DNA from: Pseudopithomyces maydicus
Taxonomy: Eukaryota > Ascomycota > Dothideomycetes > Pleosporales > Didymosphaeriaceae
Assembly (NCBI GenBank): GCA_026873275.1
Contig: JANTUC010000006.1
Span: 1,550,001-1,614,000, forward strand
Length of the DNA stretch: 64,000 nt
Reading direction: 5' to 3'
Part shown: positions 57,083-64,000 of the stretch, piece by piece
Layout of the letters: every line of letters begins with the position of its first letter
Position numbering within the stretch: the stretch's first letter is position 1
Translations under genes and position numbers: made by a program
Notes under the pieces: generated by a model
Database searches by the model: none
Told to the model about the DNA's origin: nothing
Seen by the model: only the letters and a program-made list of their open reading frames with translations

Positions 57083-58770
57083 CTAAGCTTTGCCCTTAGC
57101 AAGCTTATTGCTCTTATCGAGCTTCGCACCCTGGATACGTGCCATCATCTCCTCTTTTGTAATCAAGTGGTCGATGCGCTCGAGGAGTCCAAGCAGGCTC
57201 TTCATGTTTCCACTCCACTCGTTCAGTACATCGTCGGCATCTCTAGGCTTAGCAAAGCTGACGATTCGCGCCGGTCGGTCAATCTTAGCGAATATAGTCT
57301 TTGCCGTCACGAGCTCGCTGATGTACTTCTCCGTTTCATCCTCAGTCAAATCAAGAAGCTCTGTTAACCGGGGGATCTGGATACGAGTGTAGTACTTGGC
57401 CACCACGCGCACGTTGTGTTCGATGACTCGCTTGCGTAGATCCTGCCACCTCTTATGAGCCTTCGGGTCGTCCGAATCGTCTGCTTCGGCATCAAAAACA
57501 TCTGACTCTGTGAGGTGAGGACCGAACTGCTTCGCTACCATGGGCCATCGCATCAGCTCAGGAACAGTAAAGAGCTTGACTAGCTGTGCATCTTGAGGTA
57601 TCATTGAATTACGCGAATCTCGTTGGATGCGGTGGATCAGGTCAGACTGCTCGTTGTCGTACGGTGCGAGAATGATGAAGTAGATGACGCGCTGGAGTAT
57701 CTGTGACGGTCAGAAATGCCAAGGGATAGAAAGGTACAACACCCACGGCCTTGAGCTTGTTCGGATCTTCCTCCACTGCCTCAGTATCCAGCACCTGTCG
57801 GTAGTGCTTGCACGCATCAAGGTACTTGTCCTCGTGCTTGGCCAATGTGATCTGCTGTTCGTAGTATCGGAGCTTCAGGTCGGTGACATCGTCCTCTGGT
57901 TCAATAGGAGGATCGTCAGCACTCCGGTTCTTCTCCTTCTCTTCTCGCTCCTTCTGCTCCTTCTCCAGCTGCTCGGGCGACTTCTTCGGCTTGCGCGTGA
58001 AATAGCGTGTGCTGATCTTCCGCGAGAGAATGCCCGCCTGTGTCCAATCGCCCTTCTGTATGCACAGCGAAACCTGCTGTAGAATGAACTCGGTCTTTTC
58101 GCGACGGGTCATAGAGCCAAAAGTCTCGACCTGCAACTCGCACAGGATGTCCGTTGCCGCATTGATGTCGCCCTGCTCCTTCTTGATGTTGGACAGTATA
58201 CGTGTAATTCTAGCTCGCTCGACTTCGACAAAGATCTATTGTGATATGTCAGTTCTGCCTCGGATCTCATGATAACGAGCACCACACACCTTCCCCTCAG
58301 TGACGGTCCGCAACGTCTCGATGACGGAGAGCTTCGTCTCGAGATTAGGCGTGCCATCCAGGAAACCCATCACCGTCTGCACCATCTTGGTTGTGGCCTG
58401 CTTCAGCTGACCATGTTTCTTAGAGAGCAGCAGCACCTGCTCGTTGAGAAGACTCCAGTCGCCGGCATTCTTGGCTATTGAGCAGATGGCTATGAGGACT
58501 CGGGAGGTCGATGCGAGATCAGAAGCCTTTTTCCTATCAGTATAATGTGTCTGCGCCGGGTTGCCCGAGTGGCCATACCTGCCGGGCCTGCTTCTCTAGC
58601 AAGAGTAACTTCTCGATGGCCGCCTGGGGGTTGCTCTATTTGCCTTGTCAGCGCTGCCTGTATATTTGACGGTTTGCACATACCGATCCAAGCTTCTCTG
58701 CCTCCGGAATCACCTTGTCAGCCTCTTTTGTGAAGTCCTTCTCGGCCTTCAACACCTGCCCGCTCGACAT
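57083..58770 (-). CDS. RPN5: 26S proteasome regulatory subunit Rpn5 (PSMD12)
   Basis: Five exons on the complement: 58684-58770, 58579-58635, 58290-58526, 57747-58235 and 57083-57700; 495 residues. All introns are phase 0 and 46-54 nt. The protein shows the Rpn5 pattern: N-terminal DFTKEADKVIPEAEKLG, AIEKLLLLEKQAR, TPNLETKLSVIETLRTVTEG, VETFGSMTRREKTEFILQQV, RYYEQQITLAKHEDKYLDAC, and a C-terminal PCI domain with VKLFTVPELMRWP, HNVRVVAKYYTRIQIPRLTE and LLDLTEDETEKYISELV. Rpn5 is a lid subunit of the proteasome 19S particle. The phase-0 splice sites and continuous family match make the model firm. Confidence 0.96.
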
Positions 58771-59136
58771 GGTGGCGGGGTCGCAGCAATGAAGTTGTAC
58801 GAAGCTCGGTGTATTTTCTACGGGCTGCGAAGTGTGTGCTGAAGAGAGTTCTGGGGATTTTCAGAATATGTGGAGGTGCGACAAGCGGTGATACTGAGTG
58901 ATGGAGCTGTGAGACTCGCGTTGCGTTCGCTCGTCAACTGTCGGCATCGGAAGCTGCACGGACCACAAACATCACGTGACGTGACTTCATCCATTAATGG
59001 ATCCATGGATGGGTGCCTTCTGCACTCACAACTTTACTTTTCAAATACTGTTTTGCTGTTCGCGAACTCGTAACTTCTGGATTCAAAGGATTTATTTCGG
59101 CTACTTCAACGCTGTCCTTCGGCATATATCTAAAGG
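58771..59136. other. RPN5 promoter region
   Basis: About 370 bases between the RPN5 start and the 3' end of the next minus-strand gene. It contains the E-box palindrome listed separately. Confidence 0.5.
58971..58985. promoter_or_regulatory. E-box/CRE-like element in the RPN5 promoter
   Basis: ATCACGTGACGTGAC contains a CACGTG palindrome overlapped by a CRE-like TGACGTGA. It lies about 200 bases upstream of the RPN5 start. Such sites bind bHLH or bZIP factors. Confidence 0.4.
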
Positions 59137-61000
59137 TCATGACCTTTCAACTGGAAGTATCTGAGGAAGCGCAATGCTGATATCTCCATCGATCCCCGTG
59201 GCTAGGCCCTCTTCCTCCAGATCCCACGGCACTTCTGCATGACTTCCCACTGCCATCCGAACAAGCTTTACCCTACCCTCACCTTGTCGGACGAGATCCT
59301 CATTGGGCCACTTCAGCACACTCGGCGTGTTCATCCCCACGCCTAGTTCAAGAATGACTGTGTTGCCTTTGTCACCTCTCGAAACCCCCTCACGGAAACT
59401 CTTCCAGCGTGTTTCGCCCGCTGCATATGGCCTCTTGTTAAACCAATCAGCAGCACGCACGCATATGAACATGGCTCCACCACAGACTTTACATTTGGGG
59501 ATGGCAGAATCACCCCTGAGTACTTGTGTGGCAGGGTCAAAGACTGTGACAGCTTCATCGAGGAACTCTTGTGACTTTTGGTATGAGTTCGGTGTACAAT
59601 TTGCAACACATTGAAGGAATTCGTATCGCCCCTGTGGTGTAGACAGCCTTGTCTCACTCCAACCATTCGCTAGAAAAAGTCCGTCTGCATTCGAAGTCCT
59701 CACATGCGCATTATCGTCATATGTATCCAGCCACTCAATGAGCTGGCAATATAACTCGGATTGTGGCCAATTTTTAACCAAATTGAGGTGGGTGAAGTAG
59801 TATGCCCATTTGACTTGCTCCGATGGCCAATCGTCGAAACCAAAGACGTCGTACAGGCGTTCAAGACCGTATTGTAAAAATGCTGGAAAATGCTTTCGAA
59901 AAAGTGTGCGCGAGGTGTAATCAAGTCCAACTGCGGCAGAAAAACCGGCACCAGCACTGACAATGACAGTGTCAGCTTCAAGGAGCCAGGAACGAGCCCT
60001 CTGAACTGCCGGAATAGCGAATGATCTTCTCCTTACAAGATGATCAATAGGAAACTCCCAGTTCAAGCGAGCTTCTTCGAGTAGGTCAGCGTATAACTCC
60101 TGGTCGTCTTCGGAGTAAGTGACAAAGACAATGTCCGTAATCATGGAGTCCGGATGATGAGCGAGCCAAGCCGCAACCGTATTAACTGCAATTATCGCTG
60201 CAGTCTTGGTAGGAAATGCGAACAAACCCGTGGATATACCGCATAAAGCCACACTCTTCTCTTCCACGCAGTCGGGTAAGCGATCCACCTCGTCAAGCAC
60301 AGAATAGTAGCATTGGCTGAGCTGTTGCTTCTCCAAATCATTTGGCTTAGCACCTTTAACAAGCTGAGGTCCAACCGTATGAATCACATAATCGCATGGC
60401 AAGCAGTATGCGTGTGTCGTTACGGCGTCTCCCACGGGTAATGCGTCCTGATGCTGTCTCTTCGAAGCAACTTCTGAACATGCTTGTCGCAAACGAGGAC
60501 CGGCCCACGAGTGAATGACATTATCTATACATCTGTGCGTTGGCTGGAAACAACCTAGCATTTGTGTATTCGCGGCGTTGGTGATGGCAGTCGTACCAGG
60601 CGCAAGCGTGGTAATGTCGCCTTTCCACAACCGTATGCTTGTTGGCGGACGATCATTTCCCCGAGGAACGATTGCTACATGTGGAATGTCTTTGACCTAA
60701 AAGGTCATAACCGGTAAACATATGAGATCTGCTATCGTTCTACGTGGGTAAACTTACGGGCGTCATGATACGACGATTGCGCTCGTGGAGTAGAACCTCA
60801 TCTACATCTTGTAGAACATTTTCGGGTAGCTCTGGGTATGGTGGACGGATGCAAAGAAGCTGTCTCATAAGCTGCAATTGTGTCGAAGAGTCATGATCAT
60901 CAAGACAGTGAAGAATATGTCTTGCTTTCGGATTACGAGACTCGTGTAGGAGAAATTGTATAGTCCGCTTCAATGTTGTCGAAATTGATATCGGGTCCAT
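59137..61000 (-). CDS. Macrodomain-SirTM fusion (zinc macrodomain plus class M sirtuin)
   Basis: Two exons on the complement, 60758-61000 and 59137-60696, with a 61-nt intron; 600 residues. Residues 1-80 are a helical N-terminal extension. Residues about 102-290 are a macrodomain of the zinc-containing type: RLWKGDITTLAPG, NAANTQMLGCFQPTHRCIDN (Cys130, His135, Cys137 as zinc ligands), GDAVTTHAY, VIHTVGP and ALCGISTGLFAFP. Residues about 315-600 are a SirTM-type sirtuin: VIVSAGAGFSAAVGLDY (NAD loop), TSNADGLF (Asn417, Asp419), TPQGRYEFLQC (Gln436 where classical sirtuins have the catalytic His), and zinc cysteines in CVANC and CKVCGG. SirTMs ADP-ribosylate proteins; partner macrodomains remove the mark. 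In bacteria they are separate operon genes. Here both sit in one chain. Target unknown; no lipoate or GcvH-like gene is nearby. Confidence 0.92.
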
Positions 61001-61685
61001 ATTTGCGTTCGATCAATACCAATCAAAGTGTACAGAGCGACAAACATATATCAACGAATAGAATGGAAAAAGCTGGTCGTGTCATATTCTGTAGCGATTA
61101 CTAAATTGTTTATGAAATGGCGGAAAAGCTCCGTGCTTAGATGCGACGAAACACTGAAACTTGGGAACAGACAAAATAAGAAAGGCCCCCGTATTTACTA
61201 ATCACTGGGCAACTTCTAAAGAGGGGCAAACGAATTTATCCACTCAATTTATAAGGCAGAAATTCTTTCATCATTACTTGAATGCATGTGTTGTGTAAGT
61301 GTGAAATATTCATTGTGGATTTCAATTAAGGTTTTTACGACGTTAATTGAAAACCACAATATCTGAACATCCTACGATTCATCCATAGATATCGAGTTGC
61401 AACCCGTTTAATGATCATTAAACCCTCATTTACCGATGACTCTTAATCAATGGTTTCTCGCAGTCATTAATAAGGGAAACCTGTATATTTCACAGAAAAG
61501 ATGACCATACATAAAGGTATTTGAGTTGAAGGGAGGCTTGAAGTCCTTTCATCATTGATGACTACACATTTAAATATATACACTAGAATATAGGCCTTCT
61601 GAGCATGTCGCAGCATGCGCAGAGAGGAGATGCCATTTAAGAAGGCAGCATATGTTCCCTAACACCACTTATAACATGGACGCGC
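61001..61685. other. Intergenic
   Basis: About 690 bases, AT-rich. Presumptive promoter of the macrodomain-sirtuin gene and 3' end of the AA9 gene. Nothing else seen. Confidence 0.5.
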
Positions 61686-62707
61686 TTAAAGGCACTGGGA
61701 GTAGTAGGGGTTCTGGACCTTGCAGGTGCTGCCAGAGGCACAGGCAGTAGCACCGGTGTAGCCCTGTCCACCGCATTGGCCCCACTTAGCGACGGAGCCG
61801 GCGCTGGGAGCCTTGCTGGGAGAGGTGGCGTAGCCACCAGTAGTGGTAGGCTTGACGGCGGTAGCCAAGGTAGTAGGCTTAGGAGCAACAGCCGTGGGCT
61901 TGGGAGCAGCAGAAGTGACAGCCTCCTTGGAAGGGGTGGCGGCACCGGCACCGAAGCCAGCGCCGACCTTGGGGCCAGGCACAGTGTACGACGTCGCACC
62001 GCTGTAGATGTCGAAGTGAACGCTCTTGTCATCGGTCTTGTAGACAGACTGGATGTTGGCACCGTTGGTGATGCTCTTGGTGCCAGACGAAGTGACGGTG
62101 ATCTGACCGCAACCGTTGTAGAATTGAGCCTTGCCCAATCCGTAGCCCTCGTGAAGGGCAATGATCTCAGAGCGGACGAGGTAGTCACCAGCGGCAAGGT
62201 CGGGGACAGTAACATCGATCTTTCCGGCGTTGCTGCGGAACTTCTCAACAGCCCACTTGCCGTTGCTCAAACCATCCTCCTGGATCTTGACCCAGGCGTT
62301 GCCCTTACCCTCAGTGCTAGCCTTCGCAACCCAAACGATGATGGGACCGTTGTGAGACTATGAAGTATTAGTTCTGTGATGATCCAAGTGTTGGAAAGTC
62401 AGCGTACCTGAGCAATGGGCTCATCCGAATCGCCTGCGGAGGCAGGGTTGTTGTGGTGCCACTGAAGAGTGAGCTTGTCGCCGGAGGCGACCTTGACCGA
62501 GCCGGAAACCTTTGCTCCTCCCTTGCAAATCATCATATCCGAGGCAAGCTCGGAAGCGGTGGAGTAGATGGGGTTGTTCTGGTTCGAGGTACCACGAACA
62601 CCGGTAGTACCCTGGGACTTGCCGTTGACAAGCATCTCCTGGAAGGTAGCGTGGGCGGCGGCAAGCTTGCCAACAGCGGCGAGGGCGAGGAACGTAGTGG
62701 TCTTCAT
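61686..62707 (-). CDS. AA9 lytic polysaccharide monooxygenase with CBM1
   Basis: Two exons on the complement, 62408-62707 and 61686-62357, with a 50-nt intron; 323 residues. Signal peptide of 18 residues (to LAAAA) leaves His19 as the N-terminal copper ligand (HATFQEMLVNG). The second copper histidine is His102 in SHNGPIIVW; the secondary-sphere residues appear in IALHEG and GKAQFYNGCGQ. Core features: MICKGGAKV, LTLQWHHNNP, AAGDYLVRSEIIALHEGYGL. A Thr/Pro/Lys-rich linker follows, then a complete C-terminal CBM1 with WGQCGGQGYTGATAC and NPYYSQCL. AA9 enzymes cleave cellulose oxidatively and need copper and an electron donor. A plant-biomass lifestyle is inferred, pathogenic or saprotrophic. 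Confidence 0.95.
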
Positions 62708-64000
62708 TGTTGCTGGTGGTTGATCTCAATTGGCTTCTAAATGGGATAGTCGATGAAATGAATAGATAGTTCTAAATCGAACAGGCGATGATCAAAAAGA
62801 GTGACAGGTTGCTAAAGAGCGTGGGGTTGAAAACGAATGTCAGCTTCAAGCTTGATTTTGTACGATACATGCTGTGAGCATCTTATATACCTTCACACCA
62901 TGCTGGCGGTGAATCACCCGAGATGTGATGTCTGTGCTTCTAGAATCAGCAATCTCGGTACTAGGGAATGCGGGAGCCAGGACTTCACGTAGCGCTATTT
63001 GCACCTGTCATCTTGGAAACGGCGCCAAATACTTTTCATGATTAGCGGACCCCGGTCCAGGTTGGAAAATAGACCGATAATTAAGGGCTAGGACTGGTGG
63101 CTACCGCTAGCTCCCGCACAAGCAGTTCGCTTGGGGAACGTTTGATTGCTCGTCTTCTCATCCGAGGCTGATAGATTTCGCTTCGATGCATGTGCTCAGG
63201 GCTCCGAATGTTCGAGATGCAGTTAGTCGAATCATGGGGGACTGTGGCTGGATATGAAACATCAACGTCGAAGCCCCGTCTGCAATCATGCAATTGAATG
63301 AAACATCCGCAGTTCATGCTGTAGTACATATTCCGCATAGATTTATATTTCTATGTTTATTCCAGCAGTCTGTTCAGATAAAAATTTATGCTATACAATC
63401 GAGCCATTGCACATAACGTAATCATAGGATGCGCGTGTACAACTGTCAAGCTTGAGGGATAATTTTTCGAGTGGTTGCTAATTTCGTCTGCACAAGACTT
63501 GCGGACGGAGATCTCGTGCGGCGGTAGAGTGGACTGTATGTAAGATGCAGTAAGCGTAGGAGTGCCGCAGGGAAGTTTTGTGGACACTTGAAGATTACGG
63601 TCACGTGTTGTTTTATCCACCAATCAGAGACGATCCATCTGTCTCATGTTGCCGCTTGGGGCGCGCTAACGTGGTTAGCATCGTTAGGAGATCTTGACGT
63701 CCTTGTAGCCCGGGCCGCAAAGTCCTCCCTGGGTGAGATTATCAAGTGGAACCGGGCTCGTGGTGAAGAGTCCACTAAACCAATATATCCGGCGCTTTCG
63801 GCTTGGGTAGACCCAGCAAAACCCATTGGAGTAAGACTAGCAATTTCATCCAGTGAAATTTTATGGAATTTCCGGATGGATGAAAACAACAGTCACATGC
63901 ATGCTTGTAGGGCCAGAAAGTGGACGAATCCACCTATGTGGCGTGAGCAGCAGGCTTCTTATGGCCACACCCCACATCTGGACGCTACCCTCACAGCATC
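62708..64000. other. AA9 promoter and right-hand flank
   Basis: About 1.3 kb. It holds the AA9 TATA box (listed separately). No gene is supported in the last kilobase. Confidence 0.5.
62881..62890 (-). promoter_or_regulatory. TATA box of the AA9 LPMO gene
   Basis: On the minus strand GTATATAAGA lies about 175 bases upstream of the AA9 start codon, a spacing like that of the AA11 TATA box. Confidence 0.6.

Overview
The window is nuclear DNA from a filamentous ascomycete (Pezizomycotina). The genes are protein-coding, separated by long non-coding spacers, and interrupted by short (about 45-60 nt) GT-AG introns with fungal-type acceptors. Gene content is fungal throughout: ATP sulfurylase with the C-terminal APS-kinase-like domain, AA9 and AA11 lytic polysaccharide monooxygenases, an RGS-LOV photoreceptor, and a DUF1746/Dsc4-like protein. 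A Dothideomycete is my best guess, but the sequence does not prove it. Gene models were built by hand by joining reading frames across splice sites; each proposed splice keeps phase.

Layout. 0.9-3.0 kb: MGR2/ROMO1 and a coiled-coil nuclear-type protein. 3.4-10.3 kb: an accessory-looking stretch with a Fes/IroE-type esterase, an MCT-type MFS transporter carrying a one-base frameshift, an AusD-family methyltransferase and a secreted PAN/Apple protein. 10.9-16.8 kb: conserved genes PDCD5, ARB2 (with a GC-AG intron) and a UFL1-like protein. 18.1-22.0 kb: PAPS reductase (MET16) and ATP sulfurylase (MET3) side by side, with a perfect CYS3/MetR-type palindrome upstream. 24.8-26.9 kb: a tiny cysteine-rich secreted protein and cystinosin. 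28.1-31.8 kb: an RGS-LOV blue-light receptor and the NatB catalytic subunit NAA20. 34.0-35.1 kb: an AA11 chitin LPMO. 37.2-45 kb: gene-poor DNA with a very AT-rich island and a mutated RING-H2 gene that looks RIP-damaged. 45.2-47.1 kb: a bZIP factor. 47-52.7 kb: a non-coding, microsatellite-rich stretch. 52.7-62.7 kb: a dense block of DUF1746/Dsc4-like, RCF1, FSH-type serine hydrolase, RPN5, a macrodomain-sirtuin fusion and an AA9-CBM1 LPMO.

The most notable points are: (1) a single-polypeptide fusion of a zinc-type macrodomain and a class M sirtuin (SirTM), combining a candidate ADP-ribosyl writer and eraser; (2) an RGS-LOV photoreceptor with an intact flavin-adduct cysteine; (3) a UFL1-like gene, unexpected because UFMylation is patchy in fungi; (4) the MET16-MET3 pair with a matching regulator site; and (5) four separate one-base-short homopolymers that break three otherwise well-conserved genes, which look more like sequence errors than biology.
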